This document shows, one piece after another, positions 14,101 through 29,100 of a stretch of 64,000 bases of DNA. Source of the DNA: Bacteroidales bacterium (GTDB lineage: Bacteria > Bacteroidota > Bacteroidia > Bacteroidales > Lentimicrobiaceae); the NCBI GenBank assembly GCA_016705005.1, contig JADIZB010000037.1, forward strand, positions 1-64,000, in the 5' to 3' direction. Within the stretch, counting starts at the first letter, position 1; each line of letters starts with the position of its first letter. Below the pieces are notes generated by a model. The model saw only the letters and a program-made list of their open reading frames with translations. It searched no databases and was not told the origin of the DNA. The position numbers and the translations under genes are program-made.

Positions 14101-17100
14101 TCCCGGGGGTTTATGTGTTCCGGTTTACTATTTCAACACCTGGATGTTCTACAACCGATGTGATGACAGTGACCCTTTACCAACCTCCAACCACAGCTGT
14201 TGCCGGCCCGGATCAGGATTTGTGTGATGCTGCAGTACTCACACTTGATGGCAATGTACCGGCATTTGGAACGGGTAGCTGGACAAAAATTGCCGGACCC
14301 GGGGCGGGTAGTTTCGTTCCCGATGCAAACACTCCCGATGCAACATACACCGGTGCCCAGCCGGGAGTATATGTGTTTGTTTGGACAATATCCAACGGAA
14401 CATGCAGTAGTGGTGATCAGGTCCGCATAGAAAATTCAGCTTCACCGACTGTATCCGATGCTGGTCCTGATCAGACACAGGTTTGTTCAGATCAGGCAAC
14501 CATGGCCGCCAATCTCCCTCTTATTGGTGTAGGTAACTGGACCCAGATCAGTGGACCGAATACAGCAGGTATAAGTTCGGTCATCCTTCCGAACACTACG
14601 ATTACAGGGTTGATCCCGGGGGTCTATACCTTCAGGTGGACCATTTCAAATGGAGTGATTTGTGCTTCCAGTTCCGATGATGTCGTGATCACTGCCCTGC
14701 TTACACCTACTCCGGCTGATGCAGGTGCAGATCAGTCCCTTTGTAATCAGGCAGCAACCACCATGGATGCAACAATCCTAACCATTGGGACCGGATTGTG
14801 GACACAGGTGAGTGGTCCGAACAGTGCCGTTTTTGCCGATGCCACCAGTCCGACGTCTGATGTCAGTAACCTGATTTCCGGAGTCTATGTTTTTGAATGG
14901 ACCACAACCGAAGGATTTTGTACTTCAGCGGACCAGTTGTTGGTCCGGAATGATGCATTGCCGACTGTTGCCGATGCCGGTACTGATCAGGATATCTGTT
15001 TGTTCAGTCCTCTGATCCTTTCCGGAAATACACCGGTAACAGGAACCGGACAATGGACCCAGACAGCAGGTCCCATTGCTGTGAATATTCTGACTCCGGA
15101 TTCACCCACCACTTCCGTTATCGGAGCATTGTCAGGTTCATATACCTTTGAATGGACCATCAGTAACGGAAGTTGTGCTTCAAGCGTGGATGCCGTGGAT
15201 GTGATCATCAACGATATCCCCGATCAGGCACTTGCCGGGGCCGACCAGAGCCTCTGTAATACCGGCAACACTTACCTCAACGGGAACAACCCATCCATCG
15301 GTACGGGAACATGGTCGCAGGTCAGCGGTCCTAATACGGCCACCATTACCGATCCATCAGACCGGCAAACAGAAGTAACAGGCCTGGTTGCCGGGACCTA
15401 TACATTTAAGTGGGAAATAGCCAACGGTTCATGTACTTCTTCTGACAATATGCTGGTGGTTCACCATCCTGACATTTCCGTATCAGGGCCATCCGACAAT
15501 ACCATCTGTAACGGAGGAACTGCGACCCTGAGTATTTCAGCCAGCGGAGGAACCGGTGGTTATACTTACCAATGGGAATCAAGTGCCGATGGGAACGTTC
15601 CATGGAGTACCATCTCCGGAGCATCAAATTCGTCGTATATCACTGCTGCACTGGCGGCAGACCAGTATTACCGCTGCCTGGTTAACGCAAGTTGCGGAGA
15701 TACTTACTCATCCATCGCTCATGTTACCGTTGTTCCGGATCCGGCAATTACAGTTCAGCCGGCAGGAACAACCATCTGTAGTGGATCCTCAACTACGCTG
15801 TCAGTCACGGCAACCGGCGGAACCCCTTCGCTGAATTATCAATGGCAAAGTTCACCAAACGGAACATCAGGCTGGGTCAATGCAGGAACCAACAGCAATT
15901 CCTATACCACGGCTGTTCTGACACAGACCACTTATTTCAGGGTCATTATTTCAGCTGCCGGGAATGGATGCAATTCTGTTACTTCAAGCGTTGTAGCAGT
16001 TAGTGTTCCACGGATCATGACACAACCGGTTTCATCATCTGTTTGTACCGGGGGTGCTGTAAATGCCCTGAGCATAATTGTTGATCCGGGAAGTTCCACC
16101 CTGGGTTACCAATGGGAAAGTTCTGCTGCACTTGCAGGTCCGTACAGCAGCGTAACGGGAGGATCGGGTGCAAATACGGCATCCTATATTACAGATGTTC
16201 TGACAGCAACCACCTATTTCAGATGTGTTGTAACGGTAACATCACCTGCCTGCGCCGATCTGGTATCCGGGACTGCAACGATAACTGTTGTTCCTGATCC
16301 AACCATCAATACCCAGCCCACAGGAACAACCATTTGTACCGGGGGCACCCATGCCTTAACGGTTTCAGCAACCGGAGGCACACCTTCGCTCAATTATCAG
16401 TGGCAGAGTTCAACCACCGGAGGAGCTCCATGGACCAATGTCGGGACAAACAGTGCTTCCTATACTACCGCAGCTTTGGCAGCGACAACCTATTATCAGG
16501 TACTGGTTTCAGCTACAGGCACCGACTGTAATACAGCAACCTCTACAACCGCAACAGTGACGGTGGTTCCCGACCCAACCATTTCTATACAACCGGTAGG
16601 GGCCACCATCTGTAACGGAGGTACACATTCCATGACCATTACCGCAACAGGCAATGTTCCTCCCGGATCCCTCAACTACCAATGGCAGATCAGTAATACC
16701 GGAACCGGGGGATGGACCAATGTCGGGACCAACAGCGATTCATATACTACTGCAGCCCTTGCAGCAACGAGATACTACAGGGTATTGGTAACCCAGACAG
16801 CCTCCGGTTGCAGCACAACTTCGGCCAATGCCCAGGTAACCGTGGTGCCTGATCCGAATATAACGACCCAGCCAACGGGCGCATCCATATGTTATGGCGG
16901 AGACCATACCATGACAATTGCAGCAGCGGGAGGTACTCCTTCATTGAATTATCAGTGGCAGATTTCAACCACCGGAGCCGGTGGCCCATGGTCTGACCTG
17001 ACAGGTGAAACCGGAACCGGTTATACCACCCCGGCAACTTATGCTACAACCTGGTACCGGGTGATTGTTTCAGCCACAGGTGCAGGTTGTGCTACGGTAA

Positions 17101-20100
17101 CTTCAAATGTTGCTACCGTAACAGTTGAGGGAGACCCGATCATTGATGTGCAGCCTGCCGGAGCTGAAATATGTTCGGGCGGGAATCATTCAATGAGTAT
17201 TTCAGCTTCAGGAGGAACACCTTCTCTGAACTATCAATGGGAATACTCTACGAATGGTTCGGGCGGCCCCTGGACTGTTATCGGAGGAGCCACGGCCAAT
17301 TCATATACCACGCCGGCACTTACCGTTACCACCTGGTATCATGTGGTAGTTACAGCTCCCGGAAGCGATTGTAATACAACAACAACCAGTGCTGCAGAAG
17401 TCACCGTTGTTCCTGATCCGGCCATTTCAGTTCAACCGGCCGATATAACCATTTGCAGCGGAACCTCAACGGTTCTTTCTGTCACCGCCCTGAATGGCAC
17501 ACCATCCCTGAATTATGTGTGGGAAACCTCGGCCAACGGTACTAACGGATGGGCGACCATTGGGGGTAACAGCAATACATATACAACAGCTCTTCTGACA
17601 CAGACTACATATTACCGGGTAACCGTTTCAGCCACGGGCAACGGCTGTAATTCAATAACATCTAATGTTGTGGCAGTAAGCGTTCCAAGGATTCTGACCC
17701 AACCTGCGGGATCTTCCATTTGTTCAGGGGGAACCCATGCCATGTCGGTGAGCATCGAAAGCGGCAGCGCCACAGTTGGATACCAATGGCAATTCAGTGA
17801 TTTCGACTGCAGTTCCGGATGGTCTGATATCGGTGGTGCAACGGCAAGTACATATACAGCCACCATTCTTCCTGTTACGGGAACAAGATACTATCGTTGT
17901 CAGATAAGCCTGACTTCACCCGATTGTGCCACTCTGGTTACTGACTGCACTCCCGTGATTGTCGTTGCCGATCCTGCCATCGTTTCGCAACCGTCTGGTA
18001 CCACCCTTTGTGAAGGTTCGGCACATTCCATGACAGTGCTGGCTTCCGGTGGAACACCATCGTTAACCTATCAGTGGCAGAGTTCTTCTGCCCTGGCCGG
18101 GCCATACTCCAACGTAACCGGAGGCAGCGGCTCAAATACAGCCACTTATGTTACCCCTGCTCTTTCTTCAACCACCTATTATCAGGTTATCGTCTCGGCA
18201 TCAGGCGTTGGTTGCGCAAGCGTTACTTCATCGCCGGTAACCGTTGCGATCAATGAAGAAGCCACAGCCAATGCAGGAAGCGATGATGCCATCTGCAGCA
18301 ATGATTCCTACACATTGTCGGGCGCATCAGCAACCAATTACACGAATCTATTATGGACAACTTCCGGAACGGGAACATTTAACAATCCGGCTGCTATAAA
18401 TCCGGTTTATACACCCGGGGCATCAGATATTACTACCGGTTCAGTAATTCTGACGTTAACGGCTTATGCCAATGCTCCCTGTGTGAATGCTGTCAGTTCA
18501 ATGACATTAACCATTTCGGCATTCCCGACTGCTATAGCCGGCTCTGATGCCACCGTGTGCCAGGGAACCGCCTATACGGTTTCCGGCGCAACAGCCACAA
18601 ATTATGCGTCCCTGCTCTGGACAGCCCCGGGCCCCGGATCACTCAGCAATGCTGCTACCCTGACACCAACCTATACTCCAACCCCGGCTCAAACGGGTAC
18701 GGTTACCCTTACCCTGACGGCCAATCCGAATGGAACCTGCTCTGCATCAACGGATCAGATGATGATTACCATTGATACCGCACCAACCACCGCCATTGCA
18801 GGGATTGATCAGTCATTCTGTAAAAGCACAACCAGCACAAATATGACTGCAAATACACCGGTATCCGGCATTGGTGAGTGGCTACAACTCAGTGGGCCCA
18901 ACAGCGCGCTGATAGCAGACGATACCGACCCGGTTACACTGGTTTCGAATCTGGTAACAGGAATTTACTTTTTCCAATGGACAATCAGCAACGGAGTCTG
19001 CACTACCAGCTCCGATCTGGTTCAGATAGCCGTTCTCAACTGTGGCCCTGTTGCTTTGGATGATAATTTCAACACTCCTGAAGATTCACCCCTGAGTGAT
19101 AACATACTGACCAATGACAATGATCCTGACGGAGATCCTTTAACAGTAACGCAGTTTGTTGTGGGAGGTACTCCCTATCCGGCCGGTTCAACGGTAAGTA
19201 TACCCGGTATCGGTGTTATCATCGTTTACAGCAACGGGTTGTTCACATTTACCCCTGAACCTGACTACACCGGATTGGTTCCAACCATCCCCTATACCAT
19301 CAGTGATGGTACATCCACATCCACAGCAGACCTTAATATAACGGTTATTCCGGTCAATGATCCGCCTGTTGCGGTAGATGAGATTGTTACCACTCCTGAA
19401 GATACACCTGCAGGGGGTAACCTTCTGACCAACGACAGCGATCCCGATTCAGACCCGATCGGCATCACACTTTATGTCATTGCCGGAGACCTCACAATAT
19501 ATTACCCCGGTGATCTGGCTGTTATTCCAGGTATCGGAACACTGATGATCAATGCTGACGGCAGTTATATCTTTACCCCGGCTTCCGGCTATAACGGCCC
19601 TGTTCCGGTCGCAACCTATACCATTTCCGACGGAAGTCTCACGGATACCGCAACCCTGAATATTTTTGTGAACCCGGTGAACGATCTTCCGCTGGCTGTT
19701 GATGACGATGTAAACACACCGGAGGATACCCCGGTCACTGGCAACCTGCTGACCAATGACAGTGACCCTGACGGAGATCCGCTCATTATAACTCTGTTTA
19801 TCGTCGGGGGAGTAACTTATCCGGCCGGTGCAGCAGTGAATATTCCCGGAGTTGGTCTCATTACCATTTACAGCAATGGTCTGTTTAACTTTTCTCCTTC
19901 ATTGAATTATACCGGTCCGGTTCCTGCAATACCTTATACCATAACAGATGGAAACGGGGGAACAGATTCAGCCAACCTTAATATAACAATTACAGGTGTC
20001 AACGATGCACCGGTAGCGGTGAATGACAGCAATTCAACACCTGAAGATATGGCCGTAAGTGGCGATGTGCTGACCAACGACAGTGATCCTGAAGGAGACC

Positions 20101-23100
20101 CGCTTGCAGTAACTCAATTTGTCGTTGACGGTGATGCAACCGTTTATCTGCCGGGCGATATGGCAACCATCACAGGCATTGGAACCATTGTCATCAACAC
20201 CGGTGGAACTTATACCTTTACCCCTGAACTGAATTACAACGGTACCGTTCCAACCGTTACCTACACCATCAGCGATGGCAATGGTGGCAGCGATACCGCT
20301 GATCTTGACATTACGGTGACTCCGGTGAATGATCCTCCCGTTGCATTGGATGACAATAATACCACAAACGAGGATACCCCTGTTTCAGGAACAGTAATTG
20401 CCAATGACAGTGATGTTGACGGTAACCTGAACCCGGCAAGCTATTCGATACTTGCCTGGCCGGCCAACGGAACGCTGGTGCTTAATCCTAACGGCAGCTA
20501 TATCTATACCCCGGACCCGGATTTCAATGGCACCGATACTTTTACCTATGAAGTCTGCGACCTTGGGTTGCCGGTTATTTGCGACCCAGCAACGGTAACC
20601 ATAACGATCAATGGGGACAACGATGCACCGGTAGCGGTGAATGACAGCAACACAACACCTGAAGATGTGGCCGTAAGTGGCGATGTGCTGACCAACGACA
20701 GTGATCCTGAAGGAGACCCGCTTGCAGTAACTCAATTTGTTGTTGACGGTGATGCAACCGTTTATCTGCCGGGCGATATGGCAACCATCACAGGCATTGG
20801 AACCATCGTCATCTACACCGATGGAACTTATACCTTTACCCCTGAACTGAATTACAACGGCACCGTTCCAACCGTTACCTACACCATCAGCGATGGCAAT
20901 GGTGGCAGCGATACCGCTGATCTTGACATTACGGTGACTCCGGTGAATGATCCTCCCGTTGCATTGGATGACAATAATACCACAAACGAGGATACCCCTG
21001 TTTCAGGAACAGTAATTGCCAATGACAGTGATGTTGACGGTAACCTGAACCCGGCAAGCTATTCGATACTTGCCTGGCCGGCCAACGGAACGCTGGTGCT
21101 TAATCCTAACGGCAGCTATATCTATACCCCGGACCCGGATTTCAATGGCACCGATACTTTTACCTATGAAGTCTGCGACCTTGGGTTGCCGGTTATTTGC
21201 GATCAGGCAACGGTCACCATTACCATCAATGGGGACAACGATGCGCCAGTAGCGGTGAATGACAGCAACACTACACCTGAAGATATGGCCGTAAGTGGCG
21301 ATGTGCTGACCAACGACAGTGATCCTGAAGGAGACCCGCTTGCAGTAACTCAATTTGTCGTTGACGGAGATGCAACCGTTTATCTGCCGGGCGATATGGC
21401 AACCATCACAGGCATTGGAACCATCGTCATCAACACCGGTGGAACTTATACCTTCACCCCAGAACTGAATTACAACGGCACCGTTCCAACCATTACTTAC
21501 AGCATCAGCGATGGCAATGGTGGCAGCGATACCGCTGATCTTGACATTACGGTGACTCCTGTGAATGATCCTCCCGTTGCGTTGGATGACAATAACACCA
21601 CAAACGAGGATACTCCTGTTTCGGGAACAGTAATTGCCAATGACAGCGATGTGGATGGAAATCTGAACCCGGCCAGCTACTCTGTGGTAAGCGGTCCGGC
21701 CAACGGTAGTCTGGTACTTAATCCAAACGGGAGTTATGTTTATACTCCTGATCCGGATTTCAATGGCACCGATACTTTTACCTATGAAGTATGCGACCTT
21801 GGGTTGCCGGTTATTTGCGACCCAGCAACGGTAACCATAACGATCAATGGGGACAACGATGCCCCGGTAGCTTACGATGATTATACCACAACGCAGGAGG
21901 AAAACCCGGTCTCCGGAAATGTTTTGTCCAATGATTCTGATCCTGAAGGAGACCCACTTGTGATAACTCAATTTGTCATTGATGGAGATGTAACCATCTA
22001 TCTGCCGGGCGATGTTGCAACCATCACAGGCATTGGAACCATCGTCATCAACACCGATGGAACTTTCACCTTCACACCGGATACCGATTACAATGGCAGT
22101 GTTCCGGCAGTTGATTACACCATCACGGATGGCAATGGCGGAAGCGATACTGGTACATTGTTTATTTCGGTTACTCCGTTAAACGATCCCCCGGTTGCCC
22201 TTGATGACAGCAATACCACCAACGAGGATACCCCCGTTTCAGGAACCGTTATTGCCAATGACAGCGATGTGGATGGAAATCTGAATCCGGCCAGCTACTC
22301 CGTGGTCACAGGTCCGGTAAACGGAATCCTGGTGCTCAACCCCAATGGGACGTATACCTATACACCTGATCCTGATTTCTTCGGCACCGATACTTTCATT
22401 TATGGAGTTTGCGATCTTGGATTACCGGTATACTGCGTTCAGGCAACAGTTACGATTACCATTAACAGTAACAATGATTTTCCTGTGGCTGTTAATGATA
22501 TAGCTATCACACCGGAAGACACTCCGGTTTCAGGAAATGTATTAACCAATGATTCAGATCCTGATGGAGATCCGTTGACAGTTGTTGACTTCACCATTGA
22601 CGGAACAAATTTTCCTGCCGGCTCAACGGCTGTTTTAACGGGTGTTGGTTCATTGGTTATCAATACTGATGGTACATTCACGTTTATTCCGGAACCCGGC
22701 TTTAACGGGACTGTCCCTGTAGCTGATTACACTATAACCGACGGAACAGATAACGCAATGGCAACCCTGAGTATTTTTGTCAACCCGACGAATGATTTCC
22801 CGGTTGCCCTCGACGATTCATATTCGACTCCCGAAGATACCCCTTTCAATGATAACATTCTGCTCAATGACTCCGATCCAGACAGTGATCCTTTATCGGT
22901 AGTAAGCTTCAATGTCGGTGGAATTACCTTTCCTGCCGGGGCATCTGTCAATATTCCTGCAATCGGGAATGTCACAATTTACAGCAACGGTCTGATTGTT
23001 TTTGTTCCTGCCGGCGGATTTAACGGCAACGTTCCAACCATTCCCTATACCATCACCGACGGTAACGGAGGGACAGCTGCAGCTGTTATTGATATTCTGG

Positions 23101-26100
23101 TTACTCCGCTCAACGATGCACCCCTGGCATATGATGATTATTCAATAACACCCGAAGAAGCACCGGTATCAGGCGATGTTCTGACCAACGATACCGATCC
23201 TGAAGGTGATCCGTTAACAGTGACTGACTTTACAGTTAATGGTACAACTTACCCTTCCGGCACAACTGCAACAATCACAGGAGTCGGTACCATCCTTCTG
23301 AACTCCGACGGAACCTTCACCTTCACACCGGATACCGATTACAATGGCAGTGTTCCGGCAGTTGATTACACCATCACGGATGGCAATGGCGGCAGCGACA
23401 CCGGTACATTGTTTATAACAGTAACCCCGTTAAACGATCCTCCGGTAGCCCTTGACGACACCATCACTACCAGCGAAGACACTCCAATAAACGGAACCGT
23501 AATCGCCAACGACAGCGATGTGGATGGTAACCTGAACCCCTCAAGCTATTCGGTAATTACATGGCCGGTCAACGGAACACTGGTGCTTAATCCGAATGGC
23601 AGCTATATCTATACGCCGGATTCTGACTTCAATGGCACCGATACTTTTACCTACGGAGTCTGTGACCTGGGCCTGCCGGTATACTGCGTTCAGGCAACGG
23701 TTACAATCACAATTAATCCGGTAAACGATGATCCGTTAGCGTTGAATGATCTGAATACGACACCGGAAGATACTCCTGTTGGCGGAAATGTATTGACCAA
23801 TGATACCGATCCTGAAGGAGACCTGCTTACAGTGACCCGATTTGTCGTTGACGGAGATGCAACCGTTTATCTGCCGGGTGATGTGGCGACCATTCCAGGT
23901 GTCGGTACTATTTCCATCAATACTGACGGAACTTATAGCTTTATCCCAGATTTGAATTATAACGGTACAGTTCCAACCGTCACCTACACCATCAGCGATG
24001 GCAATGGTGGTAGCGATACAGCTGAACTTGACATTACTGTGATACCCGTCAATGATCCTCCGGTGGCAGTGGTTGATTATTTTGTTACAGCGGAAGATAC
24101 CCCTGTTTCAGGAACAGTAAACACTAACGATTTTGATGTTGACGGCAACCTGAACCCGGTAAGTTATCTGCTTACCGGTGATGTAACCAATGGAACGCTT
24201 TCATTCAATGCTTCCGGTGCATTTGTGTATACTCCCGATGCAGGTTTCAGTGGGACAGATAACTTTATCTATTCCCTGTGTGATCTCGGGATACCTGTTG
24301 AATGCGATACAGCAATAGTATACATCACCATTTCAGGTGTAAATGATCCTCCGGTAGTAATGAATGAGTCGGTTGCTGTTTGTTCAGGCAATACAGTAAC
24401 CGGAAATGTACTGGCAAATGGAGATTATGATCCAGAAGGAACCGCCCTGACAGTAGACCTGGTACCGGTTTCTGGTCCTGCAGGCGGTGTATTCAATATA
24501 TTTGCCGATGGATCTTTTACCTATACAGCAAATGCCGGTTTTACCGGAATCGAGGAGATTGTCATCAGTCTTTGTGATGCCGGCATACCACTTCCTTCAG
24601 CCTGCAGCAACGATACAATATTTATTGATGTTCTTGAACCCGCACTGGCCAATGCCGGTCCGGATCAGGATTTATGTAACCTTACATTCACCCTGCTCGA
24701 TGGAAATACAGTCGCCGCATCTGACGTTGAATGGACGCAGATTTCAGGACCTCCCTGTATCATTGTGGCAGAAAATACGCCCGACGCCATTGCATTCGGA
24801 TTAATACCGGGCACATACGTATTCAGTTATGCAGTTGACAATGGAAGCTGCAGCGATACTGATGAAGTTACGGTGGTTAACTGGTCAACCCCGACAATTG
24901 CCAATGCAGGACCTGATCAGAGCTTGTGCGATCAGAGCAGTACAAGTCTGGCAGCAAATATACCGGTATCCGGATCAGGAAACTGGTCACAGCAATCGGG
25001 CCCTTCGGCAGCCATCATTGCTGATCCGACAGACCCGTCAGTTACCATAAGCAACCTGGTTGCAGGATCTTATGAATTCAGATGGACAATATCCAATGGA
25101 CCTGTCTGTACACCTTCTTCAGATGATGTGATCATTTCAATCGCCAATGATGCCTCGGCTTCAGCAGGACCCGATGCTACCATTTGCCAGGGGTCTGACC
25201 ATATCCTGAGTGGTGCTTCTGCCGGCAATTATACTTCAATTCTTTGGACGACATCGGGTTCCGGAACATTCAGTGACCCGGCTGCTGTAAATCCGGTTTA
25301 CACACCAAGCAATTCTGACATCATTGACGGAACCGTAACACTTGCTATACTTGCGGTTTCAGCTTCACCGTGTCCGGATGCCACCGATCAGATGGTGCTG
25401 GATATTTCCCGTCAGGCGATTGTTACAGCTGGTCTGGATGCCACCATTTGTGAAGGCTCTTCCCATACCCTCAGTACCGCCTTTGCGGTAAGTGCGACAG
25501 GTTACTTATGGGCAACAAGCGGTGATGGTACTTTTAATGATGCCACCATCCTGAATCCTGTATATACTCCGGGAACAGCTGATATTTCATCAGGAACCGT
25601 CATCCTGACCCTGACCGCTCTGTCCGCTGCACCTTGCGGACCCTCCGGTGATCTGATGGTACTCTCCATTTCTCAACAGGCTTCTGCCAACGCCGGTATG
25701 GATGCAACGATTTGCGAAGGTTCTGCCTACACACTGGCCGATGCAACTGCGCCGGATGCTTCCACCGTTTTGTGGACCACCAGCGGTACTGGTACATTCA
25801 ATAATGCTGCATTGGTAAATCCGGTTTATACACCAAGCCCGAACGATATCCTGGATGGCTTTGTAACCCTGACCCTGACTGTTACTTCAGCAACACCCTG
25901 TCCGGGTGATACTGATCAGATGGTTTTGACCATCAGCCATCAGGCGATTGTCAATGCCGGTGTCAATGCCACGATATGTGAAGGTTCATCATACTCTCCG
26001 GTGACTGCCCTTGCAGTCAACGCAACCAGTCTTTTATGGACAAGTAATGGCGATGGTGCCTTTGACGATGCCACCATCCTGAATCCGGTATATACACCAG

Positions 26101-29100
26101 GTACAAACGATATTGCAACCGGAACAGTCACACTGACCCTGACAGCACAATCAGCAACCCCATGCGGACCTGCCCTTGATGCGATGGTACTGTCTATTTC
26201 TCAACAGGCTTCTGCCAACGCCGGTATGGATGCAACGATTTGCGAAGGTTCCACCTACACCCTGTCCGATGCAACTGCGCCGGATGCTTCCACCGTTTTG
26301 TGGACCACCAGCGGTACTGGTACCTTCAATAATGCTGCATTGGTAAATCCGGTTTATACACCAAGCCCGAACGATATTCTCGATGGTTTTGTAACGTTGA
26401 CCATGTCAGTAACTTCAGCATCACCCTGTAGCGGTGATGTTGACCTGATGTTGCTGAATATTAACCGGCTGGCAGTGGTTTCAGCAGGATTCGATGCTGC
26501 CATCTGTGAAGGACAGACCTTTACTCCGGTAACAGCATCAGCAACCAATGCCGTCAGCCTGCTCTGGACCACCAGCGGAACCGGTACATTTGATGATGCA
26601 ACCGTTCTATATCCCGTTTATACACCCGGTGCGGCAGACATAACCGCTGGCACAGTATTGCTTACACTGACGGCACCTTCAGCTTTTCCATGCCCTGTTG
26701 CAACGGACGACATGATACTGACCGTTTCGCCGCAGGCCATTGCATTTGCCGGAACCGACGCTGTAATCTGTGAAGGTTCAGCTTACTCTCTGGCCGATGC
26801 GGTGGCAACCAATGCAGCAAATATTCTCTGGACAACAAGCGGAACAGGAACATTCAGCAATCAGACCATTGCCAATCCTGTATATACACCGAGCCCGAAC
26901 GATATCCTTGACGGGTTTGTGACATTGACCATGATCGTCAACTCTGATCCTCCCTGTGGTGGCGATTTTGATGAAATGGTGCTAACCATCTCACGTCAGG
27001 CCAATGTTTACGCGGGACCCGACGTGAGCATCTGCAACGCGATACCATACCTGATAAGCGGAGCAAGCGGTCAGTTTACCACAAGCATCCTCTGGACTAC
27101 CTCTGGTACGGGAACCTTTGATGATGCAACAACCCTGAATCCTGAGTACACACCTGGTCCGGAAGATCTGACAGCCGGTTCGGTAACCCTGACACTTACA
27201 GCTCAGTCATCAGCCCCGTGCGGACCGGATTCCGATGCCATGATCCTGACCATTTCACAACAGGCAACGGCGTACGCAGGGGCCGATAACATCATCTGTG
27301 AAGGTTCTGTCTATGCCATTGGTGATGCCACAACAACCAATGCAGCCTCTGTCCTCTGGACGACATCCGGGACCGGTTTGTTCAATAATCCCACACTGGT
27401 CAATCCAACCTATATCCCAAGTCCGAACGATATTCAGGATGGATCAGTCACCCTTACCATGTTTGTGAATTCTGCAGCGCCATGCATAGGAGTCAGCGAT
27501 GCAATGGTACTGACAATTTCACGTCAGGCATTTGTGAATGCAGGACCAAATGCAGCCATTTGTGAAGGATCAGATTATGCTGTAATCACCGCAACCCAGC
27601 AGTTTGCAACAGGTATACTCTGGACCACCAGCGGTACCGGAACCTTTGATGATCCTACCCTGATCAACCCCGTTTACACACCCGGAGCATCTGATCTGTC
27701 AGCTGGTACTGTAACCCTCACCATTACCGGTCAGTCAGCAGCACCATGCACCCCTGTATCGGATGATATGATACTGACCATCTCGCCACAGGCAACGGCC
27801 TATGCCGGAGCCGATAACATCATTTGTGAAGGCTCGGCGTACACATTGACGGATGCTTCTGCTACCAGTGCTGTAACAGTAATCTGGACTTCGTCCGGCA
27901 CCGGATTCTTCAATAACCCGGCTCTGATAAACCCGACTTACATTCCAAGCCAGAGCGATATTCAGGATGGGGCTGTAACTCTGACCATGTTTGTTACTTC
28001 TGCTTCACCCTGTCCTGGTGTAAGCGATGTCATGGTTCTGGGCATTTCACGGCAGGCTGCAGTTGATGCGGGTCAGAATGCTGCCATTTGCGAAGGGTCT
28101 TCCTTCAGCTTAAGTGCAGCCACATCGCAGAATGCGACCGGTTTACTCTGGACCACCAGCGGAACCGGTACATTTGATGATGCAAGCATCCTCAACCCTA
28201 TATACACTCCGGGTGCTGATGATATACTTGCAGGAACTGTAACCCTTACAATTACGGGACAGTCTGCATCTCCCTGCGGGCCGGATTCAGATCAGATGGT
28301 ACTGACCATTTCGCATCAGGCATCGGCGAATGCCGGTGCCGATAACATCATCTGTGAAGGTTCAACCTATACCATTGCCGATGCAACAGCTGTCAACGCA
28401 GTTACAGTTTACTGGACAACGACGGGAACAGGTGTTTTCAACAATCCTGCCCTGGTAAATCCAACCTATATTCCAAGTCCGAACGACATACTGGATGGAT
28501 CTGTAACACTGACCATGTATGTCAGTTCTGCCTCGCCGTGTACCGGAGCCAGCGATGCCATGGTGCTGGGTATATCCAGACAGGCATTTGTTGATGCGGG
28601 TCAGAATGCTGCTATCTGTGAAGGTTCTGCCTATACATTAAGTGGGGCTACATCACAGAATGCCACCGGACTGCTATGGACAACCAGCGGCACAGGCTCA
28701 TTTGATGATCCAACCATCCTCCATCCGGCGTATACACCAGGTGCGGAAGATATAGCAGCCGGTTCTGTTATCCTGACCCTGACAGGCCAGTCAGCGGCTC
28801 CCTGCGGACCTGATTCTGATGCCATGACACTTGTCATTTCACAACAGGCCACAGCCTATGCCGGTGAAGATGCCACAATTTGCGAAGGATCTACCTATAC
28901 CCTTACTGATGCTGTTGCGGGAGATGCTTTGTCGATCCTCTGGACAACTACCGGGACAGGTATTTTCAACAATCCGGCCATTGCCAATCCGACCTATATT
29001 CCCAGCCAGAACGACATACTGGATGGCATGGTTGTATTGACAATGTATGCAAATGCAGCCTCTCCCTGCCCCGGTGCCAGCGATGCCATGGTTCTCAGTA

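Noticed and set aside
21003..21971. 322-codon minus-strand open frame
   Set aside because: It is the antisense shadow of the near-identical 618-bp coding repeats; the repeated composition keeps stops out of the reverse frame.
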